Assembly: GCA_945859605.1 (NCBI GenBank)
Contig: OX243822.1
Coordinates: 21,877,144 to 21,941,143 of the forward strand
Direction of reading: 5' to 3'
From: Lumbricus rubellus
Taxonomy: Eukaryota; Annelida; Clitellata; Crassiclitellata; Lumbricidae
DNA length: 64,000 nt
Shown: positions 19,490-31,729 of the stretch, piece after piece
How positions within the stretch are numbered: position 1 is the stretch's first letter
How the letters are laid out: every line of letters starts with the position of its first letter
Position numbers and translations under genes: made by a program
Notes under the pieces: model-generated
Database searches by the model: none
Told to the model about the DNA's origin: nothing
The model's input: only the letters and a program-made list of their open reading frames with translations

Positions 19490-20960
19490 AATTTCATTCA
19501 TTCGGACATTTATATAGCGCTCATTCAAGAAAAAACTACTCAGAGGTGCTCATGACTCGTGGCGCCCAAAAGGGACTGTTTTAAGTTTAGTAAGGAACGA
19601 TCCTGGTAGAGTCCCCAGAGTGTAGGCGTAGCTCAAAAAGAAGGCTATTCCAGAACACCGGACCTACCACAGAAAAGGCTCGATTCTTCATAGTAGCAGT
19701 ACGAGCAAAAGGAACCAAGCTGACGACGTTCTTGAATACGGTACCTCATATAAGGTTGAACAGCTCTCGGAGGTAAATTGGGGCGAGGCTCTGACAACAT
19801 CATGCCAATGCAGCTACCATGAACTCAATACGCTGGCGAATAGGAAGTCAGTGAAGTACCTCAAGCATGTAGTTTGAGACACCGCAGACACGACCATATT
19901 TATGAATTTTCCCAATTAGGGGCGCAGCAGAGCGCAACACCCGGTCAAGACAAGTCAATTTGCTGGATGCATGGAAGGCCAAAGTAGAGCGAAGAGCAAT
20001 AGTCAATTCGAGATGTAACGAAGGAATGCACTGAAGTATGAGTAGCAGCAGACGTAAGAGAACGAATGACAGTGCGAAGCTGGCGCAGCTGATAATAACA
20101 GCCTCGAGCAAGACGGTGAAGTTGAGGAGCAAAAGCGAGTTCTTGGTCAAGTTGGACACCGAGGCCATGAACCGTGGTTGCAAAGACAAAGCCAGGAAAT
20201 TCAGATGCAAGAGAAGAGAGATCAGGCTTGGCCAGTTCCTGCCGTGTGCCCAACCAAATAAATTTGGTCTTAGATAGGTTCAAGCGTAGTCTATTGGATG
20301 CCATCCACACTTATAGAGCATCCGAAGTCCCGCTCATAATTATCCGAACCGCTTCGACAGCATTAGAAGGGAGGCAATGGGTGTAAGCCTGGACGTCGTC
20401 TGCGACTCAGCATAGTGCTGACCCGAAACCGCATGAGCCGTTAGGAGTGAGGCAAGACCTGATGTGTAGATAATATATAAAGTATGGGACCAAGGATCGA
20501 ACCCTGGGGTAGACCATATTGTGCAGGAACCCGTGAGGACATAAAGGAACCAAGGACATGGACCACACAGAGAGAACGTTTATGAAGAAAAAGAATATAT
20601 CCCTTTGTAAAATGCACCAGACAAGCCAAAAGAAACACTCAGCCGCTCTAACAGAATCTCTAACAAAATCTAACAAAATCTCGTGGTCTACAGTGTCAAA
20701 AGCAGCGCTGACATCAAAAATTTCCAGCAGGGTCAGCTTAGCTCTGTCAATCGCTCCATAGATATTTGAGAGGAGTCAGAGCAGAAGCATTTCAGTTGAG
20801 TGGAATCTTCTGAAACCGGATTGATTCTATGGCAGCAGATTATTCCCTTCTATTATAATAGGTAAGCGACGAGCTGCATGGCAACGACCTTTTCGATGAG
20901 CTTCGAGAGGAACGTAACATTCGCTGTCGGCCTATATAGTGGCATAGTGCGGGGATATGA
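19490..20960 (-). mobile_element. Decayed CR1/L2-like LINE, RT and 3' end
   Basis: Minus-strand fragments read 'GLPQGSILGPILYILSTH' (about 20530-20465; RT motif B), then 'WMASNRLRLNLSKTKFIWLG' (from 20307), 'TVHGLGVQLD' and 'SRIDYCSSLYFGLP' (to about 19950). These are standard RT motifs in the right order but in different frames with stops. The 3' end is 'GCGCTATATAAATGTCCG' at about 19500-19520. FADD is not intact. An old, dead copy. Confidence 0.8.
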
Positions 20961-21604
20961 GTCAGGTGATGTGGATAATTTATATAGGTCTATAGCATAG
21001 CATAACTTTCAGCCATTTTGCCATCTACCTACCAAAAGTTATTAAGATTGGTGGAAAATTGACGAAGTTCTGACAAAAACAGTTTTGCACAGTTTTTTTA
21101 GACACGGTGCATATAGTTTTCGATTTGATAACGACTCCGCTGAAACTATGCAGATTCTTTGAAGTTCGAAAACAGCCACCGCGAACCAATTTACCCTCAT
21201 GTGACTTTTTCATTTAGTATGTCCTCGAAAATATCATAAAAACCGGTTGTCACGACTGTGCACCGACCTACAGACACTGAAGACGGCTTATCACACGACA
21301 CCCTGTGTACGAATAAAAACGATTGATGGAACGGGGAAACGTATTTTTAGCACGGCCAATCACGACGGTCATAAAATGACGCACTGCGGTAGCGAAAGAT
21401 TCGCGTGCTCTAATGGAGACCTTTATTTTCTTGCACTCGTAGCTTATACATCAGTCACAGCTTAAACCCATTACCAGCACCCATTATGCGTCAAGCGATG
21501 AATCTGTGTCGATGTAATAATTATCTAGAGAACAAAATTCAACACGCATCAATCAGAATCTTTCAAATGCACGCAACTCTATTCTGGTTGTACGTTTCCT
21601 GTTC
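20961..21604. other. Spacer, nothing recognised
   Basis: Short open frames only. No exon signature or familiar repeat identified. Confidence 0.4.
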
Positions 21605-22440
21605 ATGTTACAACAGAGGCGCAACCAGAACATTTTGCTGGGGTGCTCATATTGATAACGCCGAAGGCCCGAACCCGTGAGTGCCGAAGGCACGAAGCCC
21701 ACTCCAACTAGGGGTCTGTAGGACCGTCGTAAGCTCTCCCCAGCGGGGTCTGGGGTGGAGCCACAGAAACAAACGCATTTTAGCTGGTGACATCGACTAG
21801 AACGTTTTTCAGGTTCTTGCTTGTCAAGTTGTCAGCTTTTTCTAGATGCACAGAAGCGCTTATTCAACTGCATAAATCCCTTTAGAATTGCACATTTTAT
21901 CAATAACTGCACGTTTAAAAACCCTGGGATGTGCCTCTCCCCATCATCAAATTTCCAAACTGTCGGCTAACGTTAGCATTTTAGACTGTCATTTGAACGA
22001 AATTTCTCACAATTTTTTGGCTGAAATACATAGTTCAACACTTCAATAAAATAATGTAACCTCCCGCATTGTAAATTTCTTTTGAATTCTTGAATTTCCA
22101 AACTGTAGCGTAATGGTGAGCTTTTCAAGTTGTCATCTTAATAAAAATTGTTAATTTTTCAAGGCTGATAGTCATACATTGTAGCCTAGTTTAAGAATTC
22201 AGAGTGTGGCCTCCCAACTGCTTACAATTTTGGGATTTGCATACTGCAACTGTAGTTTTTTAAGATGTCCTCTTAACAAAATTACTCATTATTTCAGTGC
22301 AGAAACGTGGTCTATGGCTTCAATAAATGCCCTTCCATTGTTTAATTTTTTTAATTTCCACGCTGTAATAGAGCGATGTTTTGATTAAGCAGTGCTGAAT
22401 AACTATATTATAAATTTATAATATTAATTTTAAGCAAAAC
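21605..22440. mobile_element. Probable truncated hAT-type element
   Basis: Begins with CAGAGGCGCAACCAGAAC and a G-rich 'GCTGGGGTGCTC' segment followed by 'GTGAGTGCCGAAGGCACGAAG' style hairpins, as does the complete hAT element at 51038. It then carries three diverged units of an 'AATTTCCAAACTGT...TGTCATCTTAA' repeat (about 21950, 22095, 22355) related to the 86-bp units at 51180-51770. No matching right terminus was found. Confidence 0.5.
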
Positions 22441-22499
22441 AATTCTTAACTAGGCAATAATAAAAAAAACGACACACGGTAGGCCTACTATCAATTTAG

Positions 22500-22618
22500 T
22501 CGTATACCATTGGTAGTCTTTCCTCGTCTTTCTATTGCCTTGAAACCTGCCTTTTCTCTCAAAGATGCACGCACTGGCTCTTGCTGAGAGAAGCGCTTTA
22601 TTAATGGTCATCAGATGT
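22500..22618 (+). mobile_element. LINE 3' tail fragment
   Basis: Contains 'GCACGCACTGGCTCTTGCTG' and 'GAGAAGCGCTTTATTAATGG', matching 53308-53375, where it follows recognisable LINE C-terminal coding sequence. Only the last part of the element survives here. Confidence 0.55.
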
Positions 22619-22925
22619 GAGAGATCCCGTCTAGCTGGCCCGGAGGGCTAGCCAATGGGGATGAAATGTTAGCGACTTCATTTTAAGGCCTCGGCATAAT
22701 ATTATGAGGGCGGTGGCCAATCCTCTCCCTCACCGTCTCATTATCCACTGACCTCGCGGTCAGTGTAGCCTACTCATTGTAGCTGAGTCGGCTAGGGGGT
22801 GCTTGCTGCTAATGGAACAGAAATCTCGTTGCAAACTTCTGCCCCGGCGGGGAATTGAAACCCCGACCTCTCGGTCGACAGTCCAGCGCGCTAACCACTG
22901 CACCCCCATCTGGTCATCAGATATA
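22619..22925 (-). mobile_element. tRNA-derived SINE family 2, reverse copy
   Basis: On the minus strand: A box-like 'GGGGGTGCAGTGGTTAGCGC', then 'GACTGTCGACCGAGAGGTCG' and B box 'GGTTTCAATTCC', then a body shared with 53400-53690 ('GGCCAATCCTCTC' and 'GTAGCCTACTCATT' on the plus strand). Both copies abut the same LINE tail, suggesting the SINE shares or recruits that LINE 3' end, or that both were copied as one block. Confidence 0.7.
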
Positions 22926-23367
22926 ACGCAATACAATTCAATACAATCACAGAGTGTCGTAGGCCTACATTTTCCTTTAGGATGTGTAATGAGGATGAAC
23001 GCCTGACAAAATGAAGGTCGCCTGGAAGGAATAATCATTTGCGTTCATGAAAGAATTGTCGATACACATTTGAAAAATTCTATTAGGCCTATTATTGTTA
23101 ATCATGGTATTGCTAAATAAATAAATTTATAACACGTGCAAAGATTCACCGAAATGCGAAACTGAGGCGAAGATAGACGGTCGCAAAGAGAAGATGCAAT
23201 TGGGTACAGTATATTCATGTGCTTCAAAGACACGGCGAAATGTTGGGTTTTGAGTTGCATTTTATGGAGGTGAATGAATTCCAGATTATATGCTAGGCCT
23301 ACTAAGCGAGCGCGGAACCTATTCCATTCCCTGTGTGCAGATTCATGGAATCATTGGAATGCCCATA
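22926..23367. other. Spacer, nothing recognised
   Basis: Two TAGGCCTA motifs (22963, 23088) and AT-rich unique sequence. No coding signal. Confidence 0.4.
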
Positions 23368-23375
23368 ACTGCATG

Positions 23376-23705
23376 CAGGGGCGGATCCAGGAAGGGGGCA
23401 AAAATGGCCATGGCCACCCATTTAGAAATGCCATAAGACGTGCCCCCTTCCTCCATTTTGGCTTCACAATCAACGCAGACCATTAGGTTTGAACGGCATA
23501 TCATTCTATTTTGAAGACATTTTCGGTAAATGACTAAAAAGGTCATCAGTTATTTTGGCAGGGGAGATTGGTATATTTCGAGGACGTTCGGTCCAAATGA
23601 CTAAAACAAGGTCATACGATTTTTCAGCGAAAAATCAAAGAAAACTTTCCCGACCCAAGTCCCAATTTGTTAGCCCCTTTTCGAAAATGTCTGTATCCGC
23701 CACTG
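23376..23705. mobile_element. hAT-type MITE (330 bp) with perfect 8-bp duplication
   Basis: Ends CAGGGGCGGATCCAGG and GTATCCGCCACTG. Flanks ACTGCATG at 23368-23375 and 23706-23713 are identical. Same family as 7962-8210. Confidence 0.88.
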
Positions 23706-23834
23706 ACTGCATGTACTTCATCGGGGCCAATGCTTGCGTTTTCCTCATAATTGCAGCCAATATTTATCATAACATGAAATGCCTTATTTAATTCTGACTA
23801 TCTTACCCGACTCTCGGATTAACCAACAAAATTA

Positions 23835-24632
23835 CACCGTGGTTCCATAAAAAGTAAGCCAAACTGTTTTTCATACATATCTAATGCCTGATAATTAATT
23901 ATACTAACATTTTCCATATATTTAGAGAATTGAACCATGGATATGATTCCAACATATCATGCCATAAATCTTAATGGATAGAAAGACAAGAATCTTTCAA
24001 CTTCATCTGCCAAAATGTAAGTTTTCAGCAAGAATGCTATAGTGTTCATTGCGGTTTGGACGCTTGGTCGCTCCCATCTGGTCTTCTGTGATCCTGGAGT
24101 AAATTTTAACGGAGTCTATTATCGCCACGTTTTGCTGTCACAACATCTTCTACTTGTTATCAGAAATCTATAGCCACAAAAAGGCTATTTTTTCAGCAGA
24201 GCAGTGCCAGCCCACAGAGCCAGGAAACCATCGAAATGTGAGCAAGAGAAACACCACACTTCATTTCTCTCACATTATGACCGGCGAACAGTTCAGATAT
24301 AAATCATGCCGCCAAGAGCATCTTCTTTATTTAAATGATCAGTCAATACTGCTCTGAGTTTCCTCAAAAAATATTAAAATTTCAAGACTCTTCTCATGTT
24401 TTACGTACTTTGGTACAAAATAAAAAGAATTACTCGTTAACGCAAAATTTTACAGATGAGGTTGAAAGATTCATATCTTTTTTTATCTTTTCAAATTTAT
24501 AACATGATATGTTGGAAACATATTGTTGGTTCAATTCTCTAAACATATGGAAAATTTGAGTATGATTAACTATCAGGCATTAGAGAAATACGAAAAACAG
24601 TTTGGCTTACTTTTTTTTATTGAGCCACGGTG
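23835..24632. mobile_element. TA-flanked element with about 185-bp inverted arms
   Basis: Ends CACCGTGG and CCACGGTG, with TA on both sides. The arms 23835-24020 and about 24448-24632 share 'AGTAAGCCAAACTGTTTTTC', 'TCTAATGCCTGATA' and 'TTTAGAGAATTGAACCA' in opposite orientation. The centre shows no credible transposase. A diverged arm recurs at 62125-62400. Confidence 0.82.
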
Positions 24633-24756
24633 TAGATCTTCTGATGAGGATTATCTTCGCAGCATCGGATTCTTCGTCGGTACAATACTAGACAATGGAC
24701 ACCAGGTCTCAGGAGGATAATCATCGATTATTATTAACTCTTCTTAATCAGCTCGA

Positions 24757-24956
24757 CAGGGCTTTTTTTAGTGTGCAGTTGTACACAAAAATTCTGCAGT
24801 TCTAAATGGATTTGTGCAGTACTGTTGCAGAAGCAGTTAAAACAGTTAAAACTAGCTAAAAGGTCATTGTCAGCTGATTGGGAGTAATTTACCATGGAGG
24901 ATGGGAAAGGAAAGAAGAAGTCGTGCAGTTCTAAAAATGCTTTAAAAACAGCTCTG
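24757..24956. mobile_element. hAT-type MITE (200 bp) with perfect 8-bp duplication
   Basis: Ends CAGGGCTTTTTTTAG and CTTTAAAAACAGCTCTG, flanked by CAGCTCGA at 24749-24756 and 24957-24964. Internal 'AATTTACCATGGAGGATGGG' is shared with a related copy at 35158-35364. Confidence 0.82.
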
Positions 24957-24964
24957 CAGCTCGA

Positions 24965-25250
24965 TAGCAAAGCCTTCTTCCCAGATCGGAGATTAGATGT
25001 TTTTTCGCAAAAAGACTTCTTATATTTTTGACATCGAATGCTCGACTGATGTCTTCGTCGAATTCAATGTATTATATAGGCTAGACCCTAGCATCACAGC
25101 GACATGCAGACTCCATTCGCCTGAGCAAAACTCGTTACCAGTCGACTGCCGAGATTTAATTCTACTTATCACAACCTCACACTTCAGCTATAATTGTCTC
25201 AAGCAATGATCTCCTGCCTTTGAACTTAGTCCATTATAGTCCATTTGTAA
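24965..25250. other. Spacer, nothing recognised
   Basis: A 70-codon open frame at 24997-25209 has no recognisable motif or splice context and is probably chance. Confidence 0.4.
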
Positions 25251-25254
25251 TAGG

Positions 25255-25640
25255 CCTGCTGATTGAATATTGCAAAAAAGCCATAAGAATTATTGCTAAA
25301 TCTCCCTTTAATGCTCACACTAATCCCCTTATATCATCCGTTGAACGTGCTAAAAATATCCCAAATTAAATTCATCCAAACTAGTACATTTATGTATATA
25401 AGTATATGACATCAACCTTCTTCCACTTGCATTCTCGTCCTATTTTAGACCTAATTTATATACAAAAGGCATAAGAAATAATAGAATCTACATAGGCCCA
25501 AGTGTCTCTGCGAAAACGAACATTATAAAGGTTTTTCTATTAAGTATCAGGGTCCTCTTTTATGGAATAATATACCGGAAAATATTCGTGCATCCAAATT
25601 TGTGCTCACACATTAAAAAATGTAAAATAAACAACCCATT
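25255..25640 (+). mobile_element. Decayed CR1-like LINE C-terminal fragment
   Basis: Conceptual pieces 'KAIRIIAKSPFNAHTNPL', 'LKIPQINFIQTS' and 'RKGIRNN' in different frames match the usual end of CR1-like reverse transcriptases. Frameshifts and stops show an old copy. Confidence 0.6.
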
Positions 25641-26395
25641 TAATATGTGTGGCTTTTTCATTTTTTTTAAGTTGAGCAGAGAGAAGGTATTCCACAGCTA
25701 CTATTTAATTGATTCCAAAGATACTGCCATTTCCATCTGTTTCGGGATCTATTATAATTTATCCTATTATAATGAATATTTTTTCTTTGGTAAATAGGCC
25801 CCAATAGCGGGATCACTCCCTTCGTGTAGCCTATTGCTCCCTACATTTTACAGTAATAATTGTACACTAAGCTTTACCATCGCAATTGTTAACTGCAATT
25901 AATCACGTTGTGCACTATTTTGAATGCCCAATTGCCCATAATTGTCTGTTTAGACCTTTCGATTAAATGAATGCCTGCAACAACGATTTAATTTACAACT
26001 CGTTATATTTTTGCTTGGTTGTCTATAATGTATAAGATGTAGGCTAAGCCTGAGCTACTCGTTAAGTTCACACAACATTAAACCGCTTCTTGGAGCACAA
26101 AAGGAAAATATCATAATATGAATTGTTTCTTTTTACTCTCTGCACATTTTTATAACCTAAGCTGAAAGGTCGCACACGGCTTACTGAAGACGCATGCATG
26201 GTAGGGAGGGACCATAACACTATAATAACTGTCTGTCTGCTTGCTGCTTGTGTCGGTCGAAGGTAGAATCCTTTCGACCGTGGATGAATAAATGCAGTGG
26301 GCCACACATTGTACGTGCAATGCACCAAGTCAGCTGTCTTAATAATATGGTTGTAAAGTTACGGCTGCGGTTAGAACTGGTGGCGAGCTTCCGGC
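25641..26395. other. Spacer, nothing recognised
   Basis: AT-rich unique sequence with no exon or repeat I can name. Confidence 0.4.
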
Positions 26396-27270
26396 CTGAG
26401 TGTGTCCCTTAGAGTGACAGACAGCAAGACAGAGACAGAGAGAGACAGAAAGAGACAGAGAGAGACAGAGACAGAGGCAGGCAGAGGCAGGCAGAGAGAG
26501 ACAGAGATAGACAACCACAGAGAGATTGGAAGAAACAAAGAGAGAGAGAGACTGATAGCCATGAAGATAGTTAGACAGAGAGAGACAGAGAGACAGGGAG
26601 AGAAAGACAAACATATTATATGGACAGAGACACACAAAGAGAAAGAGAAAGACTGAGAGACAGAGATGAAGAGAAACACGCAGATAAAGTGGGAGAAAGA
26701 AAGACAGACAGGCAGACGAAGAATGACTGAAAATGAGAGACAAACAGACAGACAGACAGACATACGCAAAGATACTTATTTTACTTTATTTCACTTATGA
26801 GAGGCAGACAGTTGGAAAAGAATATAAATTCAGAAAGAAAAAATGCAGTGGGAGAAGGACAGGCACACATGGTGAAAGAAAGAGACAGAAAGACAGACAG
26901 ACACAGACAGAGACATACAGAGAGAAGCGGAGAAACGGGGAGGAACTGATTGGCTTCACTTGAGTGACTACGTCTTTCTATATACACAACGCCTTCTACG
27001 CCCAACTGAACAGACGAAATGCGGATGAAACGTTTTCATCCCGATTAACATACAGACGATTAGACAGACAAACAGATATACAGACAAGGGCACACACAGA
27101 TAGACAGACACAGATAGACAGACAGGCAGATATACAGACAGACATTGACACGCAAAAAGACATCCCAAGAGACGCTACCACACCGAGAATAAATAGATAG
27201 ACAGAGAGATACCGACACACCGGTGGATAGACAGACAGACAGACACATACAGGCAGACAGACAGATCGGA
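26396..27270 (+). repeat. (GACAGA)n purine-rich microsatellite block
   Basis: About 26400-26770, 26870-26945 and 27055-27270 are GACAGA/GAGACAGA/CAGATAGA drift. They open long Cys/Leu/Ser-rich minus frames, which are artefacts of the tandem repeat. Confidence 0.9.
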
Positions 27271-28400
27271 ACCAACAATTCGTCACCCCAGGGCTTGTGT
27301 ATACGCATATTTTGTGAAAAACAGTCAAAATCATCGTTTTTCGTAGCGAAAATGATTTAATTTTTAAATGATATAATTATTGACAAAAAGACTAATAGAA
27401 GGTCATGAGAAAAAATGGCCGATGACATGCATTGTGTCGTCATCGGTGGCTCAGAGGTCAGTTGTCGTCCGCCCAAAAGTCACCCCCAAACGGACTTCCG
27501 TCCCCAGAAACCCGGATTCCCCCCCCCCCTCGAAAGCAGATGACTATAGTCTAAACACTGCATGGATCATGATGCTCAAAGCATAAGTCGCATCTAAGTA
27601 AACTCGCCTTACATAGTCACATCCATCTAACGAACAGAGAGAGGACCAACGTTGAGAGTCGTGACATGAAGCAGAACACAATGAGAACGTGACATACTGA
27701 TGTAGCAGCACAGTGAACAAAGAGAGAAGGCAAGACACGAAGCAAGAGCACGACATTATATAGAAGAAGGACCATCCACTCCATATTCATCTGACCGCGG
27801 TCCATAAAACACAGAGGAATTGGGGCGAGTAGTGGCACAAGTGTCTGTCACCCACACGAGAACCACCGAGCGCATTGACGTCGATACATTTACCTTTGCC
27901 ACAACAGACTGCGGGTCACCATACGATTGCGAATGCTCTAAACAGAAAATCCACTCGTGTTGAGCACACCAGGCCCCCCGCTTCGTGTGTGGGTAGAGAA
28001 CGTTTTCAGCAAATCATTACCGGTATTTTGTACGGGCTCGTGTGAAGTCATGCGTTAAGAAAAACTTCTCGTGTTGGTTTTTACCGCAGGCCAATTATTC
28101 TTAGAGGACAGTTATTGATGAGAAGAAGGAACACTGTCTTGTGTTGCCATGCATTATCACAACCTCAGCCTACAGTACCCAGCCGATACTACAATATAAA
28201 GTCCACCTCTCCCCCCAACAGGAGTCTCATGTGGCTGTACCCCCGGTAACTCTATTGGAACAAAGTTTCTGATATAACAGGGAACTTGTGTTATTAACTA
28301 ATTAATTCTAGCAACGTAAACTAACGTTAATTTTAACCTGGTAAGCTATGAATGTTATGTGACTTTAGCCTACTTTGCGTCACACAGAGGAGACTTTATT
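27271..28400. other. Spacer, nothing recognised
   Basis: No coding or repeat family identified. A C run lies at 27520-27530. Confidence 0.4.
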
Positions 28401-28404
28401 TCAG

Positions 28405-28565
28405 CGAGAGAAGAGTATTCTCTCCCCGAGACTATATTATAGTCTCGGGGAGAGAATACTCTTCTGAAATATTATATCAGAATATAGGGGAGAGAATATA
28501 TTTTGAAAATATCCGCCGGGGAAGAATCTATTTCGAAATAGTCTCCGGGGGAGAAGGCTTTTAGG
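28405..28565. repeat. Cluster of hairpins including a 57-bp perfect palindrome
   Basis: Bases 28409-28436 and 28438-28465 are perfect reverse complements around a single T (centre GAGACTATATTATAGTCTC). Weaker related inverted motifs follow: CTCCCC-like and GGGGAGAGAATAT near 28480-28502 and GAATCTATTTCGAAATAGTCTC at 28525-28546. Probably the core of a MITE; no outer TIR or target duplication was found. Confidence 0.75.
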
Positions 28566-30049
28566 CCTACGGGAGATGCGAAAGGTTCTGGCATGCGACA
28601 CTGGCGCAAAGCTTGCATCCAACGACCTCTAATTAACAAAATTGCTAAGAAAGTGCGAAAAATCTGAAATAATAACTCACAACACATACTGACGCCTATT
28701 GGATCATAAGCTCCAAAGACTGGCGCTGGGAATGCTATGGCCTTACAAATTTACAATCGTTGCCGTTCCTTACTCTGCTCTTCACCTCACTTCCTCTTGT
28801 CTTACCGTATCCTTCTGAAGTTAAATTCTTCATAGTAGTATGTATTTTGTCCAGACCTAATTCGAATAGTGCCAGCTTTCAGATCTCTTACATCCTGAAA
28901 AACACGCATGCCTATGGTAAAAAAGTAATTGGAGAACTCATACTGGGCGTTATTTTCAAACCGTTTGCAAAATTGGGTATACTATGACCCACTAACAGAA
29001 TGGGGTACTAACCAAACGTCCTGTACTCCCCAACACTTAAGCTTATGTTTCCCACCATAATTTTATTTCACTGACCGACACACGTGTTTCGTGTTAAGTT
29101 ATGCGTGAATAACTACCGGTAACACTGGTCACGTTTGTGCTACGGCCAAAAATTCATGGCACCCTGTGGACTTGACCCGACCTCAGTATCCTTAGTGGGG
29201 GCGATGCCCTTCCTTCTTCCCTCCCACGTGAACCATAATGTCTCTTTCATTCAAAAAGGTTCCGGTTAAGAATTCTTAGATATGCAGACGGCTACGGGTC
29301 AGCGCTTTTGTTAAGTGACCACCGCTGAGAGCCAGAGGGTCGTTGGTGCTGATTATGGGGCAACTGAAGGAACCACCTGCCTAAGAGCTTTGCTGTCACG
29401 TCGTTAACTGCTTCGTGTAGAACTACTGTTGCTGACTTGCTCTGCCTGGCCTAGACTTACTTTGTCTTATTGTCTAGTTGTGTTGCTTTGTTGTCAAGTT
29501 GCTGCCTTGCTCTCAAGTCGTTGCCTTGCAGACTTGTAGTACCAATGCTGGGTTGTACATTATTTCAGTTTCCATCATCCGTTTGTTGTCCTGTTGTCCA
29601 GTGTTTGTCGTATTATCTGAGTGCAACGCAGAATAATGATCGCCCGTGATCCACTCGTAAATATCCATTGGTTGTGCAACTCTTTTCCGGTGGCTGTCGT
29701 ACAACTGTATGCTGTCGTGTTGTTCCGTTCTTGTATTCTGTTCAATTATTGTAGACAAGCTATTTCCAAATGATCATAATATTTGTCTCTGCATTTTCGA
29801 AAAGACATCAGTGCAAGGAAGTGTGATGGCGGTTTATGATCGGTGTCCAGTCAATCTATGAAAATCTAACCTAAAAGCTGGTATGATGTATCACCTCCTT
29901 CACGTCCTGACTTGTTCTGCCTGGCATAGACTTACTTTTTCTTCTCTTGCGTGGTTGACCCGACCTCAGGGCCCCTTAGTGTCTTGGGTACCACTGAATG
30001 GTGTGGGTCCCATCCTCTACACCTCTTGTCTGATTTATTTCTCGCCTTT
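28566..30049. other. Spacer with one short local duplication
   Basis: Only a short repeated phrase 'TTGACCCGACCTCAG' near 29170 and 29956 was seen. No gene. Confidence 0.4.
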
Positions 30050-30565
30050 ACCATGGCGCCCCGTCAACTTCTCACTACTCAGAAACGCTTGTCTTGCCTT
30101 TTCTTATCTTCTCTTCTCGTGTCTTGGCCAATGCCTTGTCTTGTATAGCATTACCTCGCCTTCTCCTGCCTCGCCTTACCTTCTCATTGCCCTGTCTCCT
30201 GATGCCTGCTTTGCCTTTTCATGCTCTGCCTTCTCTTGTGTTTCCATGCCTTCTCGTGTTTTCTTGCTTTTGCTTGGCTTGCATTGTCTTGTCTTTTCTT
30301 AACCAGCCTTGCCTTGCCTTATCTTGCTTTCCCTTCATTGCCTTGCCTTATATCTTGCCCTCTCATGCCTTGTAATTTCTTACCTTTTCTTGTCTTGTCT
30401 TCCATTGTGTTGTCTTTTCTTAACTTGCCTCGCATTGCCTTCTCGTGTCTTGTCTTGTCTTTTCTTTCCTTTCCTTTCATTGCCTTGCCCTCTCGTGCCT
30501 TGTCATTTCTTACCTTTTCTTTTCTTGCCTTCTCTTGCCATGCCTTGCCATGTCATTCCACTCCA
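30050..30565 (+). repeat. Pyrimidine-rich CCTTG/CTTTTCTTG tract
   Basis: About 500 bp of drifting TTGCCTTGTCTTTTCTTGCC units. The Leu/Pro/Ser/Cys-rich frames on the plus strand are artefacts. Confidence 0.85.
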
Positions 30566-31593
30566 CTTCAATACAACTGCAACCAAAGCACTAGACTATA
30601 TTTTAGGCCAAGCTAAAAATCGTATGTCCACCGAAGCATGTCGTCACTCGTCAGCGAATTGGAAACAAAAGTATAGACGCAAATCATGCATGCGTATCTA
30701 AGGAGTATCGCGGTATACATCAGACAAAGGGCATTGACTGAGGACAGGTCAGTTCAATGTTGTGTGCACACGGGTGATATAATGGGGGATTGGTCTAGTT
30801 CTCTCTAACCCTTCACAATTTCAACGTTTGTGTTAGGCTTATAGGTCTATATTGATCTACTTGGTAAATCGTTGTTTGCTTAGCTTCGTGTGACTGTGGG
30901 CTGTTCATTGAAAATGCAACAACTGCATGAGACTTGGCTTATTTTACGTGGACGCGACATTAAATCGTGGAAGTGACATACATGTTGCGCATAAGAGAAA
31001 GTTGAGCAGAAAGACAGAGTGAGGGGCAGATAGGATGAGATAAAGCGGCAGAGGGAATAAAGGAGGACATAGAGATGGATGATAGATAGAGAAGACATGC
31101 AGAGTGAGAGTCAGATAGGACGAGAGAAGGAGACAGAGGGAACTCAGGGAAGGCAGAGAAGACGTATATAGAGACAATTGAAAGATAGAGAAGACAGGGT
31201 GCTGGAGAGTTAGAGGGAGTCAGGTAGGCTACAGAGTGAAAAGGAAGGCGGAAAGTCAGAAAGTATTAGAGAAGTACAGGCCGGGATTGACAGAGCGGTA
31301 AAAAATGAGACCGTGGCAGAGAAAGCCAAAGCATAAATTAACTGTTCAACTACCGGGACAAAAGTTGACACAATGATGAATGATCGGCATGTTGATTGAA
31401 TAGAGTAGACCTAGACTATGCGGCTGAAGGCATTCAGACTCGAACATGTACCATAATGGTACCATGCATAATGCATAAAAAAAATTATAGGATCAAGGTC
31501 AGTGCCTGATGCTGACCAGAATCTCGTGAAGCCGCTAACCTAAACGGGTAATTCCGCATCCAATTTAAAGCAATCACCCCAATGTCTGTGCTG

Positions 31594-31700
31594 TTAAGTA
31601 AGTAAGTAAGTATATTCTTTAATGTACCAGCTGCAAAAACGCACTCTGGTTTACAAGCACAAAAAAACATGACACAAAAAATCAACTACAAGACAAATCT
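31594..31700 (-). mobile_element. LINE 3' tail fragment with (TAAG)n
   Basis: (TAAG)n at 31594-31608 next to 'TATTCTTTAATGTACCAGCT' resembles the 3' end of a LINE in reverse orientation, inserted in the duplicated block and absent from its partner. Confidence 0.45.
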
Positions 31701-31729
31701 GGCAGCCATCAACGGCGCCCAGTCATATA

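Noticed and set aside
26339..27334. Long Cys/Leu/Ser-rich minus frames
   Set aside because: Products of the (GACAGA)n repeat.
29883..30701. Leu/Pro/Cys-rich plus frames
   Set aside because: Products of the pyrimidine-rich repeat; no start or domain.
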